A stretch of DNA of 37,246 nt from an uncultured Desulfuromonadales bacterium (GCA_947259715.1 CAMYNR010000167.1:1-37246), one strand, 5' to 3'. Counted from the first letter of the stretch, positions 17,215 through 26,126 are shown. The notes: generated by a model from the sequence alone, not told the origin. A program made the numbers and translations.

Positions 17215-17757
17215 TCAGCCGTTTAACAACAAACCAAGCATCGTGGTGATTTTCGGCGACATCCAGTCTCGGGCGCCAATTAATTTATCAACGACCATGC
17301 CATTGCGATCAATAATAAAGGTTTCCGGAAAACGGAAGACCTTGTACTGATTTTGCACTTCGGCAGCGCTGTCGAGCAGAATCGGAAAGGTATAATCTTT
17401 TCCCGGCAGAAAACGACTTACTGCTTCGTAGCCCTCTGCTTCTACATTCACCGCCAGCAGGACCAGGCCCTGATTTTTATAGCGCTGATGCAGCTCTTCC
17501 ATCGATGGCATCTCTTCGCGGCAGGGCGGGCACCAGGTGGCCCAGAAATTCAATAATACTACATTACCGCGGAGTTGGCTGAGAGTCACCTGATTGCCCT
17601 GCATATCGGTCAGGGTAAAATCGGGAGCCGGTTGATTAACACCGTCGCCGGCAATAGGCGGCACAGTTCCACTGGAACCCTTTTCACAGCCTGACAGCAG
17701 GGCCAGACTGAAAAGTAAAAAGCAGCAGATTCTCAGCAGGGGAACAAAACGTATCAA
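17215..17757 (-). CDS. TlpA/ResA-like thioredoxin lipoprotein
   Basis: A 180-residue periplasm-facing lipoprotein. A hydrophobic signal (residues 3-20) ends in the lipobox LLSGC with the lipid-bearing C24. A TlpA-like redoxin domain follows (PAPDFTLTDMQGNQVTLSQLRG), with the active-site WCPPC (C76, C79) and cis-Pro region FRFPETFIID. It reduces disulfides, for example in apocytochrome c, and would be recharged by CcdA, encoded next. The start is a TTG at 17757 with AGAAGGA 6 bases upstream. This gives a much cleaner signal peptide than the TTG at 17778, which overlaps less plausible sequence. Confidence 0.88.
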   Translation of the reverse strand: MIRFVPLLRICCFLLFSLALLSGCEKGSSGTVPPIAGDGVNQPAPDFTLTDMQGNQVTLSQLRGNVVLLNFWATWCPPCREEMPSMEELHQRYKNQGLVLLAVNVEAEGYEAVSRFLPGKDYTFPILLDSAAEVQNQYKVFRFPETFIIDRNGMVVDKLIGARDWMSPKITTMLGLLLNG

Positions 17758-17778
17758 GGAATTTCCTTCTCTGGGCAA

Positions 17779-19122
17779 TCAGGGAAGCTCAATCAGATAA
17801 GCTCGATTGCCCCGGACAACGGTAAACTCTAGCGGCACGCGGCCGAGCCGATCTTCCATCACCTCTTCAAAGTCGCTGAGCCGGGCGACTTCGTTACGAT
17901 CAATCTTTGCCAGCAGATCACCGGGGCGGATTCCGACTTGATCAGCAGGAGAGCCTGCCTCGACTTTCGTCACCACCAGCCCCGAGCGCCCCGGCCGCAA
18001 CGAAAAACCGAAAGTTCGCCGAGTATAGGCCATCAGGTAGCCATCGGGCAAGGCGGATAGCGCGACGGATGTTTCAAGTTCCTGCCGTCCTCGCAAAAGT
18101 GTCAGCTGGAGACGATCATCAGGCGTGTAGGTTTGCAGCAGCGAATAAAAGTGCTCGGCTGATGAGAGCGGCACGCCGTCGATGGCAAGAATCACGTCTG
18201 CCACCTGCAGGGCCGCTTTTTTTGCTGGCGAATCGGGGAGAATTTCTTCGATCAGGACTCCGCCCTCACCCTGCGCTCTAATAAAGGAATCGCCCACCTC
18301 GCCCGGCACCACGCCAAGAAAAGCCCGGCGCACCCGGCCATGCTCAATCAGGTCATTAAGGACCCGCTTGGCGGTATCGATCGGAATAGAAAAACCGATC
18401 CCCTGGGCCTGGCGGGCGATGGCCGTATTAATGCCGATCAACTCACCGTTGATGTTGATCAGCGGCCCACCTGAGTTGCCTGGATTGATCAGCGTATCGG
18501 TCTGAATAAACACCGAGGAATAGGTTTCCGCCACCTGAATCCGGCGCTGGGTCGAGCTGATAATTCCGGTAGTAATCGAGTGCCCCAGGCCAAGCGGGTT
18601 GCCGATGGCAATCACCGACTCTCCAAGCAGCAGATCATCCGAACGCCCCGGTTCCAGATAGGGATAATTCCCTGGTTCTTTAATTTTCAGCACGGCCAAA
18701 TCGATCCGACTGTCTTTGCCGATCAGCGTCGCCTCCAGTTCCTTGCGCCGGTCCGGCAGGGCGACAAAGATCCGCGAAGCCTTATTAATGACATGAGCGT
18801 TGGTCAGAAGATAGCCTTTGGCATTGATGATCACCCCCGAACCGAGGGACTGGGTTTTATAGCTGCGGTGGGGAAACATCTCGGAAAAAAACTGCTCAAA
18901 GAGAGAATCGCCAAAGCCGAAAAATGGACTGCTGGGCCCCCGCACGATCTGTTCGGTCCGAATATTTACGACCGCGTCGCGTGTTTTGGCGACAGCTTCG
19001 ACGACAGCGGTTCTGCGCTGGGCGGACTCTGCTGTTGTCAGCGTCAACAAGCAGATGAACAAACCAAGGAGCAAACGATAACCACCCCTGTGAACCATGT
19101 TTTCAAGAAGTTTGAATCGCAT
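17779..19122 (-). CDS. HtrA/Deg-family periplasmic serine protease
   Basis: A Do-like protease of about 447 residues. A signal peptide (GGYRLLLGLFICLLTLTTAESA) precedes a trypsin-like domain with His in LLTNAHVIN, Asp in SRIDLAVLK and Ser in NPGNSGGPL. Two PDZ domains follow (FLGVVPGE... and FGFSLRPGRSGLVV...). HtrA proteins degrade or refold damaged envelope proteins. The start is uncertain. ATG 19122 (used here) overlaps the regulator gene by 20 bases and has GGA upstream. ATG 19098 starts just after that gene's stop and also gives a good signal peptide. The frame is open further upstream to 19281, but that part overlaps the regulator and is not credible. Confidence 0.92.
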   Translation of the reverse strand: MRFKLLENMVHRGGYRLLLGLFICLLTLTTAESAQRRTAVVEAVAKTRDAVVNIRTEQIVRGPSSPFFGFGDSLFEQFFSEMFPHRSYKTQSLGSGVIINAKGYLLTNAHVINKASRIFVALPDRRKELEATLIGKDSRIDLAVLKIKEPGNYPYLEPGRSDDLLLGESVIAIGNPLGLGHSITTGIISSTQRRIQVAETYSSVFIQTDTLINPGNSGGPLININGELIGINTAIARQAQGIGFSIPIDTAKRVLNDLIEHGRVRRAFLGVVPGEVGDSFIRAQGEGGVLIEEILPDSPAKKAALQVADVILAIDGVPLSSAEHFYSLLQTYTPDDRLQLTLLRGRQELETSVALSALPDGYLMAYTRRTFGFSLRPGRSGLVVTKVEAGSPADQVGIRPGDLLAKIDRNEVARLSDFEEVMEDRLGRVPLEFTVVRGNRAYLIELP

Positions 19123-20452
19123 ATTTTTCCAACCGATAGAGCAGAGTGTGTCTGGGGATACGTAGAAACGCCGCAGCTTTGGTTTTATTGCCGTTGCAGC
19201 GGCGCAAAGCTTCCTCAACCGCTTCGCGTTCCAGATCTTCAAGAGAATAGCCCTCTTCCGGGAGATTAAGGACGCCACCATGCTGAATCCGAGGGCGGCC
19301 GATCCGCGGCGGCAGGTCGGCCATTTCCAGCTGGTTCCCCTGGCGCAGAATCAGCATCTGCTCGACCACATTCTCCAGTTCGCGGACATTGCCCGGCCAA
19401 TTGTACTGCTGCAGATGCTCGATCACCTGATCCGAGAACCTCACCCCGACATCCGCCTGATGCTTGCGCAGGAAAAACTCAAGCAGCAGGGGTATATCCT
19501 CTTTGCGTTGCCGCAAAGGGGGTAAGGTTATCGGCACCACCGCCAGGCGATAATAGAGATCTTCGCGAAAGCCGCCGGTCTGCATCGCCTCTTCCAAATC
19601 GCGATTGGTCGCCGCGATCACCCGCACTTCGACCCGTTCAGGCGTACCGCCAACCGGCTCGAATTCCTGCTCCTGCAGAGCCCGCAACAATTTCGGCTGC
19701 AAGTCGATGGGCAGTTCGCCAATCTCATCCAGGAACAGGGTGCCGCCATCCGCCAAAGAGAACTTGCCTTTGCGATCCTTCACTGCTCCAGTAAATGAGC
19801 CCTTCAGATGCCCGAACAGCTCGCTCTCGATGAGATCTTTAGGGATTGCAGCGCAGTTCACCGCAACAAAGGGCCCATCGGAACGGGTTGAACCACGATG
19901 CAGCGCCTTGGCAATCACCTCTTTCCCGCTGCCGCTCTCACCACTAATCAGTACAGAGGCCTGACTGGCGGCGACCTTTTCAACCCGCTGCAGCAGTTGC
20001 TGCATTGCCGGGGCCTGGCCGATAATCTGCCCATTGTCGATATTACCAGCCAGAACATCTTTGAGTTGCGTATTCTCTTTGCGCAGGTTACCAAATTCAA
20101 ACGCCTTGGCGACAGTCAGGCTGAGCTGATCGCGGCTGAACGGCTTGGTCAGGTAATCATAGGCTCCCAACTTCATCGCCTCGACCGCCTTTTCCACCGA
20201 GCTGAAGGCCGTAATGATGATCACCAAGGTCTGGGGATTAAGCTCCAGCACCGCGGAAAGGACCTCATAGCCACTTATCTGCGGCATCTGCACATCGGTG
20301 ATCACCAAGGATGGCCGATGCCGCCGAAACAGTTCAATCCCCTCCTGGCCATTGGCCGCGGTCAAAACCTGGTAGCCAGCCTCCTGCAGGTTAAATTCGG
20401 TTACCCGCCGCAGGGAAACATCGTCATCTATCAATAAAATCTGCTTGGCCAT
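19103..20452 (-). CDS. NtrC-family sigma-54-dependent response regulator
   Basis: A 449-residue regulator with three domains. The receiver (1-120) has the acidic pair LIDDD and the phospho-acceptor Asp in LVITDVQMP. The AAA+ domain (about 140-375) has Walker A GESGSGKE, the sigma-54 contact loop as GSFTGA (19784-19801) instead of the commoner GAFTGA, and Walker B GGTLFLDEIGELP. The C-terminal Fis-type helix-turn-helix reads NKTKAAAFLRIPRHTLLYRLEKY. The start ATG overlaps the kinase stop (TGATG), with GGAG 7 bases upstream. It should activate sigma-54 promoters, perhaps including its own operon, though I could not see a clear -24/-12 element upstream of the kinase gene. Confidence 0.95.
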   Translation of the reverse strand: MAKQILLIDDDVSLRRVTEFNLQEAGYQVLTAANGQEGIELFRRHRPSLVITDVQMPQISGYEVLSAVLELNPQTLVIIITAFSSVEKAVEAMKLGAYDYLTKPFSRDQLSLTVAKAFEFGNLRKENTQLKDVLAGNIDNGQIIGQAPAMQQLLQRVEKVAASQASVLISGESGSGKEVIAKALHRGSTRSDGPFVAVNCAAIPKDLIESELFGHLKGSFTGAVKDRKGKFSLADGGTLFLDEIGELPIDLQPKLLRALQEQEFEPVGGTPERVEVRVIAATNRDLEEAMQTGGFREDLYYRLAVVPITLPPLRQRKEDIPLLLEFFLRKHQADVGVRFSDQVIEHLQQYNWPGNVRELENVVEQMLILRQGNQLEMADLPPRIGRPRIQHGGVLNLPEEGYSLEDLEREAVEEALRRCNGNKTKAAAFLRIPRHTLLYRLEKYAIQTS

Positions 20453-21597
20453 CAACTCTCCTCTACCGCAGGCCGACAGTCTGCTGTTTGCAGTTTCAGG
20501 GTAAAAACCGTGCCCCCTTCGGGTGGACAGGCGACGCTGATCTGCCCATAGTGGTTGCGCACGATCCGGTGGGTAATCGCCAGGCCTAATCCGGTCCCTT
20601 CATCCTTGGTGGTAAAAAAAGGATTAAACACCTTATCCAGATACTCATCCGGAATTCCCGGTCCGGTATCCTGAAAAGCCATTTCAATCTGCTCCTGTCC
20701 GACCGCGGTCCTGATCCATAACTGCCCACCTGAAGACATCGCCTGCAGCGCATTGAGAACCAGATTTAAAAAGACTTGCTTGAACTGTGCCGCGTCGCCA
20801 ATGGCGGCGGGCAGCGACTGCTGCTCCCAATGAATCGCTATCTGTTTTTTCAAGGCCGGCTGCTGGGTCAATTGCAGTACCTCCTGCAGCACCTGATCCG
20901 GACGAAAATCATTTTTTTCATTGTTCTGCGGTCGGGCAAAGCTGAGAAAGTCCTCCAACACCTTGTTAAGGCGGTCCACCTCGCTGATCAGAATCTGGGA
21001 AAATTCAGCATAGCGGTTTTCCGGTGGAAAAGCGTCGCGCAGGATTTCTGCCGTTCCACGGATCGATCCCAGCGGATTACGAATTTCATGGGCCATCCCC
21101 GCGGATAGCTCACCCAGAGCTGTCAGCCTATCTGCGCGGCGCAGCTGGTCTTCAATCTCCAGGATCAGGTCAGCCTGCTGGCGAAGCTTATCGTAGCTTG
21201 CCGTCAACCGCTGTGCCGCCTTTTCAGCGCGCAGCCGCTGAGAATGTTCTTTCGATGCGAGAAAACCGGTAAGAAAACCGATGGTATTGTAAAGCAGGAT
21301 TTCCAGATACTGCTCCAGATGGCTGGTTGGCAGATGGCCCCACTGGAAAAGAACATGGGGAGCATACAGCAAGGAAACCAGCAAGCTGGTTCCAACGCCG
21401 CCGCGCAGGGAAAACCAGAGTCCGCCAAGCACAATCGGTACGTAATACAGTCGCCGATAAATGTCATGCACGCTGGAATGGTGGGTCGCGGTCAAATAGT
21501 GCGAAGCGGTGATCGCAGCAACCATCACCAGTAATACAGCCAGCCGCATCAGCTGAGACCGATCCAGCTTCAACGACAAATACGTCAACTTCCCCAT
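20452..21597 (-). CDS. Membrane sensor histidine kinase (NtrB/ZraS-like core)
   Basis: A 381-residue kinase. The N-terminal 120 residues hold about four membrane segments with very short external loops, so it may sense within the membrane. A short coiled-coil region (ASKEHSQRLRAEKAAQRL...) leads to the H box MAHEIRNPLGSIRG. The ATPase domain carries an N box NLVLNALQAM, G1 DTGPGIP, F box FNPFFTTK and G2 GTGLGLAI. ATG 21597 is chosen over GTG 21621 because AGAGG lies 8-9 bases before it. It is coupled to the NtrC-type regulator and heads the five-gene set ending in ccdA. The signal is unknown; the operon content suggests envelope or redox stress. Confidence 0.92.
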   Translation of the reverse strand: MGKLTYLSLKLDRSQLMRLAVLLVMVAAITASHYLTATHHSSVHDIYRRLYYVPIVLGGLWFSLRGGVGTSLLVSLLYAPHVLFQWGHLPTSHLEQYLEILLYNTIGFLTGFLASKEHSQRLRAEKAAQRLTASYDKLRQQADLILEIEDQLRRADRLTALGELSAGMAHEIRNPLGSIRGTAEILRDAFPPENRYAEFSQILISEVDRLNKVLEDFLSFARPQNNEKNDFRPDQVLQEVLQLTQQPALKKQIAIHWEQQSLPAAIGDAAQFKQVFLNLVLNALQAMSSGGQLWIRTAVGQEQIEMAFQDTGPGIPDEYLDKVFNPFFTTKDEGTGLGLAITHRIVRNHYGQISVACPPEGGTVFTLKLQTADCRPAVEES

Positions 21598-21791
21598 CAA
21601 TAACGACCTCTGCGTTTCCACCTGCCGACAGAAAATAAACTCAACAAATCGTTGAATATCCTACACTACCCCCCGTAGGCTGTCCAGGAACCACATTTGA
21701 ATGGGGCCCATTACCTGGCCCCCTTGTTGTGCCTGCAGGATAGACAGCTCAACTCTTCTGGGCTATGCTGCCTCTGCTCTGGAGGAGATGC

Positions 21792-22733
21792 ATGCCCCTG
21801 CTTATTGAAACCATTACGATCGTTCTGCCGGTGTTCCTGGTCATTGGCTTGGGCCAACTATTGATCCGCCTGCAGCTGTTTGACAGTTCTTTTCTGCAGC
21901 AGACGAATCGACTGGTTTATGTCGTGTTCCTTCCTTTGCTGCTGTTTTACAAAATTGGCAAAGCCGACTTCGCCAGTTTCTTCAATGCCCCGCTGGTGAT
22001 TGCTTCATCGCTGGTGATCGGGTTCGGCTTTTTCCTCACCTACAGCTTTGCCGCCCTACGCAATTACCCGCCAGCAGTTCACGGCAGTTTCTGTCAAGGG
22101 TCTTTTCGCGGCAACCTCGCATATATTGGCCTGGCCATCTGCCTGAATGCCTATGGCGATGATGGTTTGACACGGGCCGGTATCCTGATGGGTTTTCTGG
22201 TTCCGGTCCTGAACTTTTTCGCCATTTTAGCTTTGTTGCTCCCCCATAAAAAATCTTCCGCCAATGAACAGGTCAACTGGCTGGCGCAGATTGCCCTGAA
22301 CCCATTGATCCTGGCTTCATTTCTGGGGATCATCTGGAGCTTCTGGCAGCTGCCGATTCCACTGATCATCGACCGGGCATTAAATATCACCACGGGTTTG
22401 ACCCTGCCGCTGGCGCTGCTGGCGATTGGCGGGTCTTTTTCGCTGGCACGACTGAAAGGGGATCTTCTCCTGGCCAGCCTGTCGAGCGGCGTCAAGCTGA
22501 TGGTTCTGCCGGCGGCAGCGACCCTGCTCCTGTGGAACTTCGGTGTCCGCGGGACAGACCTGGGGGTCGGCATTTTAATGGCTGGAACTCCGGCGGCCAC
22601 CGCCACGTATATCATGGCCCACCAGATGAAAGGCGACGCAGAGCTGGCCGGCTCAATCGTCATGCTCTCGACGCTCTGCTCGGCCTTCAGCTACACGATT
22701 ATTCTGCTTCTGCTCAAAGGAACAGGGATATGA
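21792..22733 (+). CDS. AEC-family (auxin efflux carrier-like) transporter
   Basis: A 313-residue membrane protein with about ten transmembrane segments in two inverted halves. Family marks include LIRLQLFD...NRLVYVVFLPLLLFYKI near the start, FRGNLAYIGLAI in the middle, and TGLTLPLALLAIGGSF with AGTPAATATYIMAHQM in the second half. Bacterial AEC proteins move organic acids such as malate, but the substrate here is unknown. The ATG at 21792 has GGAGGAG (21781-21787) just upstream; an alternative from 21765 has none. Its stop overlaps the glycosyltransferase start (ATGA), so the two are translationally coupled. Confidence 0.88.
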   Translation: MPLLIETITIVLPVFLVIGLGQLLIRLQLFDSSFLQQTNRLVYVVFLPLLLFYKIGKADFASFFNAPLVIASSLVIGFGFFLTYSFAALRNYPPAVHGSFCQGSFRGNLAYIGLAICLNAYGDDGLTRAGILMGFLVPVLNFFAILALLLPHKKSSANEQVNWLAQIALNPLILASFLGIIWSFWQLPIPLIIDRALNITTGLTLPLALLAIGGSFSLARLKGDLLLASLSSGVKLMVLPAAATLLLWNFGVRGTDLGVGILMAGTPAATATYIMAHQMKGDAELAGSIVMLSTLCSAFSYTIILLLLKGTGI

Positions 22734-23737
22734 CCCGACCCCTGGTCTCGATTCTGCTGCCGGCGCGCAATGAAGAGGTCCATCTGCCGGCAGCGTTGAA
22801 ATCGATCCGCCGGCAGAGTTTGCAAAACTGGGAACTGATCGTTGTCAATGACGGCTCCCAGGATGCAACCGCTCAGATCCTCGATCAGGCGGCGGCCAGG
22901 GATCAGCGCATACGGGTCCACCACCAATCCGCGTCCGGCCTGGTCAGCGCCCTTAATACTGGTCTGCAGTACTGCAGCGCCGAACTTGTTGCCAGGTTCG
23001 ATGCGGATGATATTGCCCATCCTCGCCGGCTGGAAAAACAGGTCGCTCGGCTGCAGCAGGCTCCTCACCTTGACCTTGTTGCCTGCTGTGTCCGCCACAT
23101 TCCACGGCCGCAACTGCGTTCCGGCATGCTGGCCTATGAAACATGGCAGAACGGGCTGTTAACGCCCAGCGACATCAGCCGCAACATCTATGTTGAATCC
23201 CCTTTTGCCCATCCCAGCGTCGTCTATCGAAAACAGCTGGTCATGCAGCTTGGTGGCTACTTTGAGCAGGAATGGGCGGAAGACTACGACCTTTGGCTGC
23301 GCATGGCCCAGTCTGGCGCGAACTTTGAGCGTCTGCCGGACACCCTTCTTTACTGGCGCGACCGTCCGCAAAGACTGACCCGCACCGCCGCGAATTGCTC
23401 GCAAGCGGCCTTTCGCGCCTGCAAGGCCCACTATCTTAAAAAGGTTTTCCTTGCTGCTGAATCCGCTGTCGCCATCTGGGGCCTGGGCCCTGAAGGAAAA
23501 GCCTGGCGAAAGCTGCTGCGACAGGCGGGCATTGAAGTCGCAGCCTGGATCGATGTCGACCGGAAAAAGATCGGACAATCGATTCATGACGCCAAGGTTC
23601 ATGCACCGGGAGAGCTTAAGGCAATCCCGAACAAAATCCTGGTGGCCGTCGGCGCCAGAGGCGCGCGTCAGCGGATTCGCGATTGGTGCACGCAACATAA
23701 TCTTGTCGAAGGCGATAACTTTATCTGTGTCGCCTGA
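22730..23737 (+). CDS. Family 2 glycosyltransferase with C-terminal Rossmann-like domain
   Basis: A 335-residue protein. Residues 1-220 form a GT-A glycosyltransferase family 2 domain: SILLPARNEEVHLPAAL, VVNDGSQDAT, the metal-binding FDADD, and a WAEDYDLWLRM acceptor region. The last 90 residues (AVAIWGLGPEGKAWRKLL...VAAWIDVD...ILVAVGARGARQRIRDW) look like a small Rossmann fold similar to the N-terminal domain of PglD-type sugar acyltransferases. The ATG at 22730 overlaps the stop of the transporter gene by 4 bases. There is no wider polysaccharide cluster around it, so the acceptor is unknown. Confidence 0.86.
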   Translation: MTRPLVSILLPARNEEVHLPAALKSIRRQSLQNWELIVVNDGSQDATAQILDQAAARDQRIRVHHQSASGLVSALNTGLQYCSAELVARFDADDIAHPRRLEKQVARLQQAPHLDLVACCVRHIPRPQLRSGMLAYETWQNGLLTPSDISRNIYVESPFAHPSVVYRKQLVMQLGGYFEQEWAEDYDLWLRMAQSGANFERLPDTLLYWRDRPQRLTRTAANCSQAAFRACKAHYLKKVFLAAESAVAIWGLGPEGKAWRKLLRQAGIEVAAWIDVDRKKIGQSIHDAKVHAPGELKAIPNKILVAVGARGARQRIRDWCTQHNLVEGDNFICVA

Positions 23738-23753
23738 ACCAGCGGAGATCGCT

Positions 23754-24347
23754 ATGAATGAAAATTATCAACCGTTCCTGATCGGCAACCGGTTCCGCAT
23801 ACAGCCACCAGGCGAGCCGATTCCGGATGACACTCGCATGACCCTGCTGATGGAGCGCGGCGCTTTCGGTTCAGGAGAACATGAAACGACTGACAGTTGC
23901 CTTAAACTGCTGGAAGAGATGCACTTTACCGGCCGGGAGAGAGTGCTCGACCTTGGCAGCGGAACCGGGATTCTCGCTATCGCCACCTTGCAGCTCGGCG
24001 CGGGGAGGGCCAGTTGTGTTGATATTGAAGAGGCTGCGGTTGAAAATTGCCGGATCAATTGCACTCTGAACAACGTTGGCGATAAAACGGAGCATCTTTG
24101 CGGCACCCTGGAGCAACTGGAGGCAAAACCTTTCGACCTGCTGCTGGCGAACATTTATGGTGACATTCTGCTGGATGTCGCTGAAAAGATGGTCGGTCTG
24201 GCCGCTCCGGGGGCGCAGCTGCTCCTCTCGGGAATTCTCTGGGAATACAATTTTGCGGTCCGACAGAAATACCAGCGACTCGGCTGCACCCTGGTGAAAA
24301 ACCAGATGCTGAGCGAATTCAGTACCGTCCTGCTACGAAAAACTTAG
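23754..24347 (+). CDS. Short PrmA-like SAM-dependent methyltransferase
   Basis: A 197-residue class I methyltransferase. It shows AFGSGEHETTDSCL near residue 38, motif I VLDLGSGTGILAIA near residue 64, an acidic strand-2 end CVDIEEAAVENC, and LLANIYGDILLDVA, the PrmA counterpart of the NPPY region. This pattern is close to the ribosomal protein L11 methyltransferase PrmA. PrmA is about 290 residues, however, and its N-terminal L11-binding domain is absent here, so the substrate may differ. GGAG lies 7 bases before the ATG. It follows the glycosyltransferase at 16 bases and probably shares its transcript. Confidence 0.82.
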   Translation: MNENYQPFLIGNRFRIQPPGEPIPDDTRMTLLMERGAFGSGEHETTDSCLKLLEEMHFTGRERVLDLGSGTGILAIATLQLGAGRASCVDIEEAAVENCRINCTLNNVGDKTEHLCGTLEQLEAKPFDLLLANIYGDILLDVAEKMVGLAAPGAQLLLSGILWEYNFAVRQKYQRLGCTLVKNQMLSEFSTVLLRKT

Positions 24348-24357
24348 TTGGCCTGCG

Positions 24358-24520
24358 AGTACCCTGTACCCCATAAACTATCGAACCTTGCTGGTCTTTT
24401 GAGGCGCCAACAGCGTTGTGTCTGAAGTTGCATAGCTACGGCTATGCGCCATCAGCCACGCCTTATTGCCCCACCAAAATCCTGCGCAATCTTGCGACAT
24501 TCTATGGGCTACAGGGTACT
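24358..24520. repeat. 163-bp element with 18-bp terminal inverted repeats (MITE/REP-like)
   Basis: AGTACCCTGTACCCCATA (24358-24375) is repeated inverted as TATGGGCTACAGGGTACT (24503-24520) with one mismatch. Inside is a perfect hairpin GCATAGC-TACG-GCTATGC (24430-24447). No ORF of note is present. The right end abuts the diguanylate cyclase gene: its TAG stop (24521-24519) uses the last two bases of the element. The layout resembles a miniature inverted-repeat element or a large REP-type element. It could also terminate the two converging transcripts. No clear target-site duplication is seen. Confidence 0.6.
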
Positions 24521-26126
24521 AGGTCTCCATATCCCTGTAGACCAGGGTTCGGTTGCGACCAGTTTCCTTTGCCCGGTAGAGGGCTTTGTCGGCGCAACTG
24601 ACCAACTTCTCCAGGCTATTACCATCCCCTGGAAATGCGGCAATCCCCAGGGAAATTGTCACCGGGACCATTTGTCCGCCAGCCTGTACCTTTAACGCTT
24701 CGACAAATTCGCGCAGCCGTTCGGCAGCCTTCCATGCGCCACGCTTGTCGGTATCTTCCAGAAGAATGGCAAATTCTTCCCCACCGGTGCGCGCAGCCAG
24801 ATCAACCGTACGCACCACGCGGTCGAATAATTTCGCCACCTGGCGCAGAACTTCATCCCCAACCGGGTGGCCGAAACGGTCATTGATCCCCTTGAAATGA
24901 TCGATATCGCAAAGTACGATGTACAATTCGGTGGACTGGCGGCGGGCCCGTTCCAACATGGCCTCAAACCCACGTTGATAAGCCCGGCGATTGGCGATGC
25001 CGGTTAAGCTGTCGATGGTGGCCAGGCGATTGATCTGTTCATGGGCATGCGCCAGATCGATTTTCACCGTCACCTGGGCAGCTACCAATTCCAAAATCGT
25101 CCGACAGCTGCTGCTGATCTTTCCCTGCTGCCTGGAAGCGACGATCAGCGCACCGATACTCCCACCACCCTCCTGTTTGAGTGGCACGATCATCAAGGAA
25201 CGGTATTCGGCAAACAGGTGAGCGGGGCTGAAAACCGGAGAAGTGCCGTTGTAATCAGCATTTTCCGGCAAACTGGTCGAGTACTTCAAGACCTTCCCCA
25301 CCAGCCCCTGATCAATGGGAAAACTCTGGCCTTGCAATTCCGGGGCATTCTCACCTTCCACATAAGCGATCCGGTGCCGCTTCCCCTCAGCGAGGCTCAG
25401 GCCGATAAAATCGGCGGGAACAATACTGCGGATCGCCCTGGCACTTGCTTCAAAAGCCGAGTTCAACCCTAGGGCGGCGTTTAATTTTTGTAACCCTTCA
25501 AAAGCCCGCCGATAAGCGTGTTGCTCGCGATCACTCTGGTAAAGGGCGCGGGCCTGGACAGCATCTGCGGCCAATTTTTCCGCGGTCAATCTAACCATTT
25601 GCTGGTCCGAAGCGCTCCACTCAGCAGGGTCGGAACGATCGAGGCAGAGCAGGGCTAAGTTACCGGTCCAGCTGCCCTCTTGGGGCAAAGGCAGACGAAT
25701 GACCATCAGGCTGCCTACCTGATCATGGCTTCGATAACAAGGAATCTTTGGCGATGTTGAACTGATGGGGGCAAGCAACAGTTCGCTGCGCTCTTTCAGA
25801 ACAGCGCCGGTTACTCCGGTACCAAGGCGATAGGGACCGGGAAGCAACCGATCTTGCGCGCCAGAGAAACTGTAGACCGACAATTGGTCAGGGGTGGGGC
25901 CAGCCCAAAGGAGAACAGCAGAGGATAGATTCAGGGCCTGCCTGAGAATGTCCAATTGCAGCTGAGATCCGGCATGGAGTTGCTCGATTATGGACTGCCA
26001 ACGTGGCGCTTCGATACCACTGCCGTGGCCCGGGGCGAGGGGCAGAGAGGCTGGGTCGGCCTTTTCCGGGTGAGTTGACCCAGCTGTCCTGGAAGGCCTG
26101 GTAATTTTCCCGAACCATTTTTTCAT
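24519..26126 (-). CDS. GAF-GAF-GGDEF diguanylate cyclase
   Basis: A soluble protein of about 535 residues. Two GAF-type sensor domains (about residues 40-190 and 205-365) precede a GGDEF domain with the active-site RTGGEEF and the allosteric I-site RTVD five residues before it. It should make c-di-GMP from two GTP, with product inhibition. There are no transmembrane segments, so it senses cytoplasmic or diffusible cues. ATG 26126 is preferred: starting at ATG 26183 would leave only about 35 bases after the frdB terminator for a promoter. The stop codon lies at the edge of an inverted-repeat element, so the C-terminus (RDMET) may have been altered by its insertion. Confidence 0.9.
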   Translation of the reverse strand: MKKWFGKITRPSRTAGSTHPEKADPASLPLAPGHGSGIEAPRWQSIIEQLHAGSQLQLDILRQALNLSSAVLLWAGPTPDQLSVYSFSGAQDRLLPGPYRLGTGVTGAVLKERSELLLAPISSTSPKIPCYRSHDQVGSLMVIRLPLPQEGSWTGNLALLCLDRSDPAEWSASDQQMVRLTAEKLAADAVQARALYQSDREQHAYRRAFEGLQKLNAALGLNSAFEASARAIRSIVPADFIGLSLAEGKRHRIAYVEGENAPELQGQSFPIDQGLVGKVLKYSTSLPENADYNGTSPVFSPAHLFAEYRSLMIVPLKQEGGGSIGALIVASRQQGKISSSCRTILELVAAQVTVKIDLAHAHEQINRLATIDSLTGIANRRAYQRGFEAMLERARRQSTELYIVLCDIDHFKGINDRFGHPVGDEVLRQVAKLFDRVVRTVDLAARTGGEEFAILLEDTDKRGAWKAAERLREFVEALKVQAGGQMVPVTISLGIAAFPGDGNSLEKLVSCADKALYRAKETGRNRTLVYRDMET

